Under the pieces are notes generated by a model. The model was not told the DNA's origin, made no database searches, and saw only the letters and a list, made by a program, of their open reading frames with translations. From assembly GCF_000168975.1 (NCBI RefSeq), contig NZ_AAUW01000004.1:62001-126000 (forward strand): DNA of 64,000 bases, written 5' to 3'. The DNA comes from Roseibium aggregatum IAM 12614. GTDB lineage: Bacteria > Pseudomonadota > Alphaproteobacteria > Rhizobiales > Stappiaceae. Within the stretch, counting starts at the first letter, position 1. Each line of letters opens with the position of its first letter. Positions 25,983-34,212 of the stretch are shown here, piece after piece. Made by a program: the position numbers and the translations under genes.

Positions 25983-28900
25983 ATGACGGTCAGTGCTTCA
26001 ACCCAGATCCCTAAGACATCGGATCCTGCTGTTTTTCAAAGGCAGTGCAAGGTGCTTTTTGAGTGCGTGCTGGGCGATCCAAGCGTGCAGGAGTTTGGGT
26101 CGTCGGGGCATCCGCAGGACGGTATCGATCTTCTCGGTCGACGCAAATCGGTCTCACTCGATCACTGGGTCGGAATTCAATGCAAATTGAAGATCAAGGC
26201 TGAAAAGCTTCCCAAGAAGACCGTACGCGACGAAGCGAAAAAAGCACTCAAATTCGTGCCAGCGCTGAAAGAACTGATCATAGTTACAACGGCGCCTGAT
26301 CACCCGGTACTTCATCGGGAAGCTGCCGCTTTCACCGATGAACAGGCTAAAGCTGGCAGGGACTTTCAGGTCCAAGTCTGGGGCTGGGGTACCTTAGAAA
26401 CTTACATCTTACAGCATGAGGCGGTTATCAACGCATTCTCTCCCGATGCTTTTCCGCATCTGCAACGTTTTATCCATGGTCAGGAGGCATTAACAGAACA
26501 GGTCTCAAGAGATCACGCCACGCTCGAAGATAAATTTAGTCGGATTGAGCAGAAATTGGATCTTGCGCTTGCCATTCCACCATCTACAGAAGTGGATGGC
26601 TCAAGCCATGACACGTGGCTTGATAAGCAGATTGACCAACATCGCGATCTGATCGAGGAAGGCAATTCCGCTGTTGCGCTGAGATTGCTGCAAACTATGT
26701 GGGACGAGCTATCCGCTGATGCGTCAGATCGAATTCGTTTCAGGATCAAGGCAAACATTGCTGCATGCCGATTGCGATTTGGCGAGCAGGAAGAAGCGGG
26801 TCATCTGTACTTGGAGGCGTATAATTGGGCTCCCGATGAACCGAAGGCAGCAGCTTTCAAGGTGCTAGGTCTGACTTTACTTGGGCGTCCTCAAGAGGCC
26901 TACGATTTCGGCCTGTCGAAGTTCGATTCTGTAGACGACAAAGCGCCCCTTGTAGGCCATACGCTCATGGCGGCAAGGCTACTGCCCGATTTACAGGACG
27001 TTTTAACTGTTGTTCCGGACGAAGTGCAGGATGAAGCTTTCGTCTCCATTGCAAAAATCGACTATCTGCGCACGTGTGGCACACCCGAGAAATGGCATGA
27101 ACTCGCAAAACTTGCACATTCCAAGCATCCCGATGACAAGACCCTCGCGCGTTTTCATGCGGAAGCTTCGATTGACCGAGTTTGCCGGTGGTCAGACGAA
27201 CACAGACGCGCTCTGCTAACTGCTGAGCTGGAAACCGATGTTCTCATTGCGATCGAAACTCTTTCCGCGCAATTCGATGAGACTCTGGCAAAGTTGGATG
27301 CCCCTAGGTCATTCGATGTGGCTCTTTGCTCGAACCTTGCAACTGCGCACCGCCTCCTAAGAGACTTTGATAAGGCAAGAGAAACGATTGGTAAGGGATT
27401 GGCAATTGTTCCCGACGATGAGGGGCTCCTTCAATACCTAGCATTGATCGCTCTTGAGGAGGGCACTCCAGAGGAAGCCGCCAAACTGCTCGATCGAGTG
27501 CCGGAATCTCGCGACAAGGTATTTGGTCAGTTGCAGATATTCGCAACTAGCGGAAAATGGTGTGAAGTCCTCGCGTTGTCGGACAAAACAGAGATTTCCC
27601 AGTATTCAGAGGACGATCAAGCGTTCTTCGAGTCGATAGTTCTTCTAGCACGGTGCCGCCTTGACGAGATTAGGGATGTGCGAGCTGACGTTGACGCACT
27701 GTTGGCAAAGTTTGACACCGAGCCCATTGTCCCAATCCTCCTGTATGAAATCGCCACATCGCGTCAGGATTATGATTGGTCTGCTGCTCTCTACCAAGCT
27801 GCAAGAGATAGACAAGACAATTTGAGCTTTGCTGCGCGTATAATGCTTGCTCGCGTCGCGGAGAATGAGAACGATCCTGATACTGTGATTGATCTCCTCT
27901 ACGGTCAAATCCCGATGAGGCATGATAGTGAAGAACTTCAGTGTTTGGCGCGGGCTTTTGTTAACGCCCCACCTCGCCAAGATGCCCTTGCATTTGTGGG
28001 GCAACTATCAGAGCAACTGAAGCAGAAAGCCTTCTATGCGCGGGCGATAGGCAGCATAGATTTTAATCGCGGCGATTTACCGAGTGCACAGGCGGCTTTT
28101 AAGCAGGCAATTGAGGCCAATCAGACCGACCTGGTTTCTCACCTCGGATTGATCAACACCTTGCTGCGGATGGATAGAAGGAGTGAAGTCGAGGAATATT
28201 TGCACTCTTTAGATTTCTCTGTGCTTCAGGGGCTCGCATCGCAGAAAATGCAGCTTTCTCAGTTGCTTGTTCACTTCGGACGAGCTGAGGATGGCCTTGG
28301 CTACGGCTATGAAGTGGCGCAGCAGAATCGAAATGATGGTCGCGTCTGCTTGCTTTATGTAGGGCTAATTCTTCCAGATCCTGCAAATCTACGTATGCCC
28401 GACATTGGCGAAACGATCTCCGTGGATTGCACCGTAGAGATCGAGCGAAGCGACAAAATCAGGCGAAAAGTCACCATCGAAGCTGGTCCTAATAGGCCGG
28501 GAACTGAACGCTTTAATCCAGCACATCCATTTGCCAAGAGTCTAATTGGTGCAAAGGACGGCGACATTGTTGTCTATGAGGGAGGGGGGGGAACACCACA
28601 AAGCTGGAAGGTTATTGGCTTCAAGCATAAATATATCGGTCTTCTCCATGACATCATGGAAACGTTTCCTACGCATTTTCCAGATGTTGGTGGATTCCAT
28701 GTTATTGAGTTGCCGAATGGCGACGTCAAACCGATTTTAGAACAAGTTAAGGCCCAGACTGAAACTGATGACAAGATTTTCAAACTGCACATAGAGGACG
28801 GCTTCCCTATTTGCGTCATCGCGGCACTAATGGGTCGATCTACGATTGCGATTGCAGGCCAGTTTGCGTTTCGCAACGCTGTAGTCAAAACATGCGTCGG

Positions 28901-29939
28901 GGCTCACAGCGAGCGTGAGGCGGCGGTCGCTCAGATCTCTGACGGACAACAAAATGGCGTTGTCCTCGATACTTACACAGCCTGGTGTGTTTACTCGGCC
29001 AACCTAATCGATATGCTGAAATCGATTTTCTCGCGTGTGGTGTTGCCACGGTCAGTTCTCGATCAGCTTCGTATCTGGCGATCGGAATATGAAATTTCTG
29101 GCGACCGGCCGTTGATGACGATTGGGTACCACGATGGCGAATTTTTTCGCGAACACGTGTCACCTGAAGAACTGCGAAAGTCGGCAGCGGCAATTGATGA
29201 AGCGATCGAGACGCTTGACCGAGAGTGTGAGGTTCTTCCTTGTTCGGCCCCGGCATCGCCATCCCAACTGGAGCGTGGAATTGTCGATATAGCGGGCTCG
29301 GAAAGCCTGGACCCAATATACCTGGCTGCGTCGGAAGATCTATTGTTACTCTCAGAGGACCTTCATTACCGCAACGTCGCAAGACAGCTTTATCAGCGAG
29401 ATGGGGTATGGCTTCAAGCTGTGCTGTTGGCTGCGTTTTCAAAAGGAGTGATTGACGGAACCGTTTACGCCCGATCCGTAGTCGATCTTGCTGCGCGGAA
29501 GCATCATTATGTAACGGTTGAGAGCACTGTGCTCTTGACGATTGTCGAGCAGGATGAAGACGAGAAGTTACCCATGCTTTCAGCTACGCTTGCCTTCATT
29601 GGCAATGTTACAGCAGAAGTCCCATCGCATACCAAAGTAGGATTAGAATTTCTCTTGCGAATTTGGCGAGCAGAACGGGGCCTAACTTCCCGAAAAGAGC
29701 GGGCTTCCGGCATGATGCTCGATCGGCTTACGTCAATGTGGGCAAGGCACGGCGATGTAACGGTCTTCTTGAGGAAATTAATAGACCAAACAAGGCATCG
29801 GCCCCATTTGCAGGACTACATCCGCAAATGGGCCCGCGGTCATTTTATCGTTTTGGAAAAGCCCGTCGCTGTTAGCCAGCCACCCAGAAAGGGGAACAAG
29901 AAGAACAGGCGGCTAAAACGTTCAACATCGAAACAATGA
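25983..29939 (+). CDS. Multidomain nuclease-like protein: PD-(D/E)xK, helical repeats, GreA/B-C-like, PIN-like
   Basis: This 1318-residue protein is not a family I can name. Residues 15-160 resemble an Mrr-type restriction endonuclease core: Glu27 in the first helix, GID (Asp49) and IQCK (Gln66, Lys68). Residues about 205-790 are helical with tetratricopeptide-like spacing. About 835-885, HPFAKSLIGAKDGDIVVYEG resembles the C-terminal domain of GreA/GreB. About 985-1200 looks PIN-like: VVLDTYTAW supplies an acidic start and LLLLSEDLHYRNVA a late acidic pair. Codon use (TTA, CTA, AGA) and lower GC differ from the T6SS genes. A 6-codon frame (GTG 25966 to TGA 25986) with AGGA upstream overlaps the ATG. 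Edge position in a prophage suggests anti-phage defence. Confidence 0.7.
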   Translation: MTVSASTQIPKTSDPAVFQRQCKVLFECVLGDPSVQEFGSSGHPQDGIDLLGRRKSVSLDHWVGIQCKLKIKAEKLPKKTVRDEAKKALKFVPALKELIIVTTAPDHPVLHREAAAFTDEQAKAGRDFQVQVWGWGTLETYILQHEAVINAFSPDAFPHLQRFIHGQEALTEQVSRDHATLEDKFSRIEQKLDLALAIPPSTEVDGSSHDTWLDKQIDQHRDLIEEGNSAVALRLLQTMWDELSADASDRIRFRIKANIAACRLRFGEQEEAGHLYLEAYNWAPDEPKAAAFKVLGLTLLGRPQEAYDFGLSKFDSVDDKAPLVGHTLMAARLLPDLQDVLTVVPDEVQDEAFVSIAKIDYLRTCGTPEKWHELAKLAHSKHPDDKTLARFHAEASIDRVCRWSDEHRRALLTAELETDVLIAIETLSAQFDETLAKLDAPRSFDVALCSNLATAHRLLRDFDKARETIGKGLAIVPDDEGLLQYLALIALEEGTPEEAAKLLDRVPESRDKVFGQLQIFATSGKWCEVLALSDKTEISQYSEDDQAFFESIVLLARCRLDEIRDVRADVDALLAKFDTEPIVPILLYEIATSRQDYDWSAALYQAARDRQDNLSFAARIMLARVAENENDPDTVIDLLYGQIPMRHDSEELQCLARAFVNAPPRQDALAFVGQLSEQLKQKAFYARAIGSIDFNRGDLPSAQAAFKQAIEANQTDLVSHLGLINTLLRMDRRSEVEEYLHSLDFSVLQGLASQKMQLSQLLVHFGRAEDGLGYGYEVAQQNRNDGRVCLLYVGLILPDPANLRMPDIGETISVDCTVEIERSDKIRRKVTIEAGPNRPGTERFNPAHPFAKSLIGAKDGDIVVYEGGGGTPQSWKVIGFKHKYIGLLHDIMETFPTHFPDVGGFHVIELPNGDVKPILEQVKAQTETDDKIFKLHIEDGFPICVIAALMGRSTIAIAGQFAFRNAVVKTCVGAHSEREAAVAQISDGQQNGVVLDTYTAWCVYSANLIDMLKSIFSRVVLPRSVLDQLRIWRSEYEISGDRPLMTIGYHDGEFFREHVSPEELRKSAAAIDEAIETLDRECEVLPCSAPASPSQLERGIVDIAGSESLDPIYLAASEDLLLLSEDLHYRNVARQLYQRDGVWLQAVLLAAFSKGVIDGTVYARSVVDLAARKHHYVTVESTVLLTIVEQDEDEKLPMLSATLAFIGNVTAEVPSHTKVGLEFLLRIWRAERGLTSRKERASGMMLDRLTSMWARHGDVTVFLRKLIDQTRHRPHLQDYIRKWARGHFIVLEKPVAVSQPPRKGNKKNRRLKRSTSKQ

Positions 29940-30081
29940 CAGAAGGTGTCCACGGTAAAAAACACTGCCGAGTATTAAAGTGCAGTTTACGCAAGGCTTA
30001 GCTAACCACCAAAGATGAACAAGTGAAAGCGACGTTGAAGCGCTAGCTCTACACAGAGCGTCTGATCGGACCCCTCGCCGA

Positions 30082-31227
30082 CTATTTGCCCTGTTTTTTT
30101 GCTTTATCTAACGATGTGCACACGAGTAGGTGGCTGGCATTGTCCAGTGCCTCCAGTCCCTCTCGCACATCCTCATCGAGCACATGTGCATACCGGATCG
30201 TCGAGGAGATATCCGCGTGTTTCAGCGCGTTTTTGACGAGGGCCAAGTCCCGTGTGGCGCGGAGAAGTTTAGATGCAAAGTCGTGGCGGAGGTCGTGGAT
30301 GCGGAAGTCGGTGATGCCGGCGGCTTTCAGGGCTGTTGCCATGGTCCGGCGAAAGCCGGTGTAAGTGATCTCCTGGCGTTTGCCGCGGTTCGGGTGTCGC
30401 TGCATTTCGTAACTCCAGACGGCTTTGCCTGGGGCCTTCTTTGCTTCCTGGACGATGACGGTCATCTGTTCCTTGGTGACCGGAACCCACACCCAGCCTT
30501 CGCCCTTGATCCAGATCTGGATCCGGCAACGAGGTTCGTCCAGGCGATCTTTTGACATGCCGGCGGCGGCATTGACCCGCAAGCCGCGGGAAAGAAGAAA
30601 CCAGACGAACGGGCCATAATCCTCGCGCATGGCATCCCAGAACCGGTCGGCCTCGTCGCCGACGAATTCCCGCACGCGTTCTTTGGGTTCCTTGAGCCGC
30701 ATGCTGGACCAATCGAAGGCGTCGAGATCGATCCGCACGTGCCAGACGCGTTTTGCACGCTTCAGCACCTTGCGCATGATCTCGATGATCTGGCGGTTGA
30801 CGGTTGCCGGCGCGACAAGCGTCTTGTTCTTCTTGCCCTTGGTTTCGCCGGCGCGTTTGCGGACGGCGATTGCGATGTCGTCGGTTGTGAGGGAGGTCAG
30901 GCGCCGATCGCTGCCAATAAGGCGGCAGCAATGTTTGATGGCGATCAGCTCGTCGACCTCGGAAGACTTACCCTTGATGACTTCCTCATGATAGCGCAGG
31001 CACGCCTGGCCGAGGGTCATGTGGTCGTTCGGGCCTTGGTCCCTTACGCGCCGCTTTTCCCGTTCTTCGAATTTTTGCGCGCGGCTTTTTGTAGTTTCGC
31101 CAGTTGAGCCATGAAATCGACGACGTGTCCCGTCGATCGTGAGGACGAAGTCGAAGTGGTAATACGGGGACGTGTAGACCCATTCCCCTGTTTCACGGTC
31201 ACGCTTGCGCGCCCTGAAGACTGACAT
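30082..31227 (-). CDS. int: Tyrosine recombinase (phage integrase)
   Basis: The 381-residue protein has an N-terminal arm-binding region, a core-binding domain (about 80-190) and the catalytic domain with the first arginine near SRGLRVNAA, HDLRH (His-x-x-Arg box), a second histidine in LKHADISSTIRYAHV and the tyrosine nucleophile in the same segment. It should integrate and excise the element, probably at tRNA-Pro. Its start lies inside the excisionase-like gene, overlapping by 184 bases. It is the last gene of the leftward operon. Confidence 0.95.
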   Translation of the reverse strand: MSVFRARKRDRETGEWVYTSPYYHFDFVLTIDGTRRRFHGSTGETTKSRAQKFEEREKRRVRDQGPNDHMTLGQACLRYHEEVIKGKSSEVDELIAIKHCCRLIGSDRRLTSLTTDDIAIAVRKRAGETKGKKNKTLVAPATVNRQIIEIMRKVLKRAKRVWHVRIDLDAFDWSSMRLKEPKERVREFVGDEADRFWDAMREDYGPFVWFLLSRGLRVNAAAGMSKDRLDEPRCRIQIWIKGEGWVWVPVTKEQMTVIVQEAKKAPGKAVWSYEMQRHPNRGKRQEITYTGFRRTMATALKAAGITDFRIHDLRHDFASKLLRATRDLALVKNALKHADISSTIRYAHVLDEDVREGLEALDNASHLLVCTSLDKAKKQGK

Positions 31228-31448
31228 GTCGCACTTCCTGTCATATGCGCGGCAATGTCTTCTTTTGCATAGGCGCGCCGCGATCCGCGAAGTCTGTAGA
31301 AAATCTGGCCATCATCACCCCAGCGTGTCAACGTCTTCGAATGCACCCCGAGAAACCGGGCGGCTGCTGCGTGACCGACTAACGGTCCACCGGCTTCGGT
31401 AAAGAGGTCATCCAAAGACTGTTGAACGCTGGCGGGGAGGGGCTGCAT
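31044..31448 (-). CDS. Excisionase-like MerR/AlpA-type DNA-binding protein
   Basis: A 134-residue protein. Residues about 24-70 form a winged helix-turn-helix of the excisionase type: LVGHAAAARFLGVHSKTLTR then RRAYAKEDIAAHM. The C-terminal 60 residues are translated from DNA that also encodes the integrase N-terminus in another frame, and are Ser/Thr-rich and low complexity. I chose ATG 31448, since the frame upstream overlaps the next gene. Its place just upstream of int fits a recombination directionality factor. Confidence 0.7.
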   Translation of the reverse strand: MQPLPASVQQSLDDLFTEAGGPLVGHAAAARFLGVHSKTLTRWGDDGQIFYRLRGSRRAYAKEDIAAHMTGSATCQSSGRASVTVKQGNGSTRPRITTSTSSSRSTGHVVDFMAQLAKLQKAARKNSKNGKSGA

Positions 31449-31459
31449 CGGATTGCCGC

Positions 31460-32086
31460 TTAGCCTCGCGTCCGGATGCCGATGAAGGCGAGACGCAGTT
31501 CCAGCTGCGAACGCGCTTCGTCCAATCCCCAGGGCTTGATGACTTCCTTGAAGGGGGCCGGCAAATGCCATGTTTCCATGACGGCGCTTGCCTTCAGGAG
31601 ATCGCGCACCTCGGTTGCCGTCACGGACTTGTCGAGGATCTGAAGGTACTTGATCCGGGCCATGGCGACTTCGTCGTCTTCATCTACCGGAAGTCCCGCG
31701 GCTGCAAAGATGGCGTCTGTCAACTCGCCCTTCGCCTCGCGGATCGCGTCCATGAAGGCGTCGGTGAAGTCGGTCTTTGCTGCGGCGAAGTCCAGAAAGG
31801 GCCAGGGCGGTTCGCAGGAAAACGCGACATGGAAATCAGACAGGAGGGCGTGTGCCTTGTGCGCGTCGAGCGCACGGTCATACATCAGGCAGCAATGCTG
31901 CGCGGCGCTGTAGTGAACATGAGGCGTTGCGCCATTGAAGCGGGGTATCTTCACGAGCGCCTCGACCAGGTCAGGCCAGAAGATATCGGCGGGCGCAAGG
32001 TTAGCGAGATCGACTGCGCGGCCGGACGCCATCAGCATCGGGTTTGCCATGCAGCGGGCGGAAACGGGGGAGGCATGCTGGGTCAT
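31460..32086 (-). CDS. HD-superfamily-like phage protein with degenerate HD motif
   Basis: The 208-residue protein follows the plan of small phage HD-domain hydrolases: MLMASGRAVDLANLAPADIF, then PHVHYSAAQHC, then ALLSDFHVAF where the family normally has ALLHDAHEA(Y/F). The central HD dyad is therefore altered to SDFH here, so catalysis is doubtful. The start ATG overlaps the stop of the next upstream gene (ATGA), so it is translationally coupled in the leftward early operon. Confidence 0.65.
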   Translation of the reverse strand: MTQHASPVSARCMANPMLMASGRAVDLANLAPADIFWPDLVEALVKIPRFNGATPHVHYSAAQHCCLMYDRALDAHKAHALLSDFHVAFSCEPPWPFLDFAAAKTDFTDAFMDAIREAKGELTDAIFAAAGLPVDEDDEVAMARIKYLQILDKSVTATEVRDLLKASAVMETWHLPAPFKEVIKPWGLDEARSQLELRLAFIGIRTRG

Positions 32087-32346
32087 CTTCCATCCTTGAT
32101 GTTCTGACAGGCCTGCACAGCCTGGCCGTGCAGCGTCATGGCGCGTTTTTTGATGGTTTCGGTCAGGCGAAGAATTTCCGCCTTATCGTGCGGGCAGATC
32201 TCAAGGCAGGCCTTCAGATCCTTTTCACAGTCGACGATCTCGGCAATCAGGTCGCCGGCATCAGTCAGGAACCGTTCCGCCCTGTGAGCGGCCGGTGGCA
32301 GCAAACGTTTTGCATCGGCAACTTGCAGGGCGGATACTTGAGGCAT
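32083..32346 (-). CDS. Hypothetical early phage protein
   Basis: An 87-residue, mostly helical protein with no recognised domain. It contains the cysteine-bearing stretch VDCEKDLKACLEICPHDKAE. It is coupled to the HD-like gene by a 4-base overlap, in the leftward early operon. Confidence 0.6.
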   Translation of the reverse strand: MPQVSALQVADAKRLLPPAAHRAERFLTDAGDLIAEIVDCEKDLKACLEICPHDKAEILRLTETIKKRAMTLHGQAVQACQNIKDGR

Positions 32347-32459
32347 CAGGAAATGGCCTCCGCTTCCGGTTGCATCAGCCGTGTGCTACAGCGGTCACTC
32401 CAATCTACATAGGCCCGGTACAGTGAAGCCGTCTCCGGGGCGATTTGAGGGGGTGTGCT

Positions 32460-32729
32460 GTGACCAACATCAACGAAATGCTGAACGATCTCATCGTGCG
32501 GCTTGCCGTGACTGAGCGTCTTTTGTTTGACGTGACGGGAAGCCTTATCGCGGAGTCGCCCGAGCCGGAAGTCACGTTCACCAACGTGCTCGCTCAGCTC
32601 CGGTCGCATTTCGATCCGTCCGGGGCAGACAGCCCAAGCGCTCTTGAATTTCACAAGCGCGCGACTGAGCAGGTTGCCCGCGTAGAAAGGCAGTTGCAGG
32701 CTGCTGCGTTTCCGGTCTCGGAACATTAG
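32460..32729 (+). CDS. Small hypothetical protein, opposite to the early operon
   Basis: An 89-residue helical protein. The start is GTG 32460, with GAGGG about 8 bases before it. Codon positions show the strong third-position C/G bias of real genes. The stop overlaps the stop of the GapR-like gene by 4 bases. An antisense frame (32346-32726) also exists but has poorer codon use. Function unknown. Confidence 0.5.
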   Translation: MTNINEMLNDLIVRLAVTERLLFDVTGSLIAESPEPEVTFTNVLAQLRSHFDPSGADSPSALEFHKRATEQVARVERQLQAAAFPVSEH

Positions 32730-32983
32730 TCAGCTCCACCCGCCATGCCGAGGGCGTGCAGGTAGAGATCAAGAACGGCCTCTTCCTCTTCGCGCTCGTG
32801 CGGCTGTTTTTTGCGCAGGGTTACGACCTTGCGGAGGATGGCAACGTCAAACCCGTTGCCCTTGGCCTCGGCGTAGACATCCTTGATGTCATCCGAGATG
32901 ACCTTTTTCTCTTCTTCGAGCCGCTCGATGCGCTCGACAAAAGCGCGTAGCTGGTCGCCGGCAACGCCGCCTGGATCACTCAT
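32726..32983 (-). CDS. Phage-encoded GapR-like (DUF2312) DNA-binding protein
   Basis: The 85-residue protein is a complete DUF2312/GapR domain: [20 protein letters not shown], then [16 protein letters not shown] and VVTLRKK. Host GapR is an essential alphaproteobacterial protein that encircles overtwisted DNA and aids replication and topoisomerase action. A prophage copy may help or alter DNA topology in phage replication. ATG 32983 has an AAGGAGAT ribosome site just upstream; the longer TTG start is not needed. Confidence 0.9.
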   Translation of the reverse strand: MSDPGGVAGDQLRAFVERIERLEEEKKVISDDIKDVYAEAKGNGFDVAILRKVVTLRKKQPHEREEEEAVLDLYLHALGMAGGAD

Positions 32984-33113
32984 TTCGATCTCCTTGGTTT
33001 GGGAAAGTCCTGCGAAACAGATTGAGGGGTTCAAAATCTGCTTGGCAGGACGGCGCGTCGTTAGGTGATTTGTACGTAGTCAGGTCCGGGCGCCGTCCCT
33101 TGTGTCTGCCATT

Positions 33114-33482
33114 TCATTCGGCTGTCCTTTCCGCTGTCCTTTCCGCTTGAGGGCATGAAGCTTCGGCTCGCCGATGGGGCGACGCAGACCGGGTCTGTGT
33201 CCGGTTGATAAGGGGAAAGGGGCCGGCCGGAGCGGGGCTGCCAACACTCCGGCCGAACCTGCCCGAGTGCAGCGACGGGGAGGTGGCGTCGGCATTGCTG
33301 TCTACGGGGCAGGAAAGGTTTGGCCACTGGCCGAAAATCAGGGAATTGGAAGATCGCGAGCGGGGCTTGTTTGCACCCTGGCGGTGCTGCATCCAGAAAA
33401 CGGCGGCGATGCAAAGGCCGGAAAGCCCTGTCGCCGCGTAGGGGGTGCCGTGGGCAATAAAATCAAGAACTTCGATGCTCAT
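33114..33482 (-). CDS. Small single-pass membrane protein
   Basis: A 122-residue protein with one hydrophobic helix near the N-terminus (about 15-31, TGLSGLCIAAVFWMQ) and a low-complexity cytoplasmic-type tail that ends in a short repeat (AERTAERTAE). The start at 33482 has GGAGA upstream and overlaps the preceding gene by 20 bases. Family unknown. Confidence 0.5.
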   Translation of the reverse strand: MSIEVLDFIAHGTPYAATGLSGLCIAAVFWMQHRQGANKPRSRSSNSLIFGQWPNLSCPVDSNADATSPSLHSGRFGRSVGSPAPAGPFPLINRTQTRSASPHRRAEASCPQAERTAERTAE

Positions 33483-33921
33483 TCGTATCTCCATTTCCCG
33501 GCGGATCGCAAGCGTCTGCCAGTTGCTGAGCAAGTTCACGGATGGGCGCGGGGCCGTACACCGACTGACCATTGGCGGCCAATGCATCGGCAATTGCTTT
33601 CAAAGCAGCGGGTTTGCCGTAGACAACGGCGTCCTCGGCCGAGCCGGGCAGGCGCAGGCACAAGGTTTCCACCTGCGCCCCATGCACGTACCGCTGGGAG
33701 CCGTCCGGCTCTGTGATGGCAAGTGCGCGCGTCGGGCTCTTTGCCGAGTGATAGAACCGGATTTCTGCTTCCAGCCGTGAAATGCACTTCTGCAGGCTGT
33801 CGACCAGCGTGCCGACCATCCACACCCGGTATTCCGGCTCTTCGTGTGTCGCCGTGTGAAACCATTCTAGTCCATTTTTCAGGATCTTCAGGCTGGACCA
33901 GGTGTTCTGAACGAAACTCAT
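33463..33921 (-). CDS. Hypothetical protein, first gene of leftward early operon
   Basis: A 152-residue protein of unknown family with helical segments (MVGTLVDSLQKCISRLEAEI) and no signal peptide. It is the first gene after the leftward promoter-operator at 34092-34120, with a leader of about 165 bases, so it should be among the first proteins made after induction. Confidence 0.6.
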   Translation of the reverse strand: MSFVQNTWSSLKILKNGLEWFHTATHEEPEYRVWMVGTLVDSLQKCISRLEAEIRFYHSAKSPTRALAITEPDGSQRYVHGAQVETLCLRLPGSAEDAVVYGKPAALKAIADALAANGQSVYGPAPIRELAQQLADACDPPGNGDTNEHRSS

Positions 33922-34091
33922 TTGTGCGTCTCCTGATTGAAATTTTTACGGAAACGCTACCGTGCTGCATGGCCCTTTGGCAGCACGGAAAAGTCGCATT
34001 GGTCGACCGTTTGAATTTTCCGGTTGTTAATTGCATTTTGAGGCGCTTTTAAAAGAGTTCGCTCAACTCGTGACCGAGCAAATTACGCTCT

Positions 34092-34120
34092 CATAATGCA
34101 CGCAAATGCGTGCAAGTAAA
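34092..34120 (-). promoter_or_regulatory. Leftward early promoter PL with repressor operator
   Basis: On the minus strand TTTACT (-35, 34120-34115) and CATTAT (-10, 34098-34093) are 16 bases apart. The spacer is filled by the perfect palindrome TGCACGC-AAAT-GCGTGCA (34097-34114). The same layout and palindrome occur at 36511-36538 facing right, so a repressor bound here would silence the integrase-bearing operon. Confidence 0.8.
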
Positions 34121-34212
34121 TATATTGAACCTAAAAAAGTTGATTTTGGCGCGCCCTCATCCGTAAAATTGCCGCGCAATTCGGGATAAAATCGCTAGAT
34201 TGGGTGGGAAAA

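Noticed and set aside
30269..30931. 220-codon minus-strand frame inside the integrase gene
   Set aside because: Same-strand alternative frame of a clear integrase; composition is arginine/proline-rich shadow.
32346..32726. Minus-strand frame of 126 codons in the early operon
   Set aside because: It lacks a suitable start near its conserved-looking end and is opposite a plus-strand frame with better codon use and ribosome site. Its last 35 residues could still be a remnant of a decayed gene.
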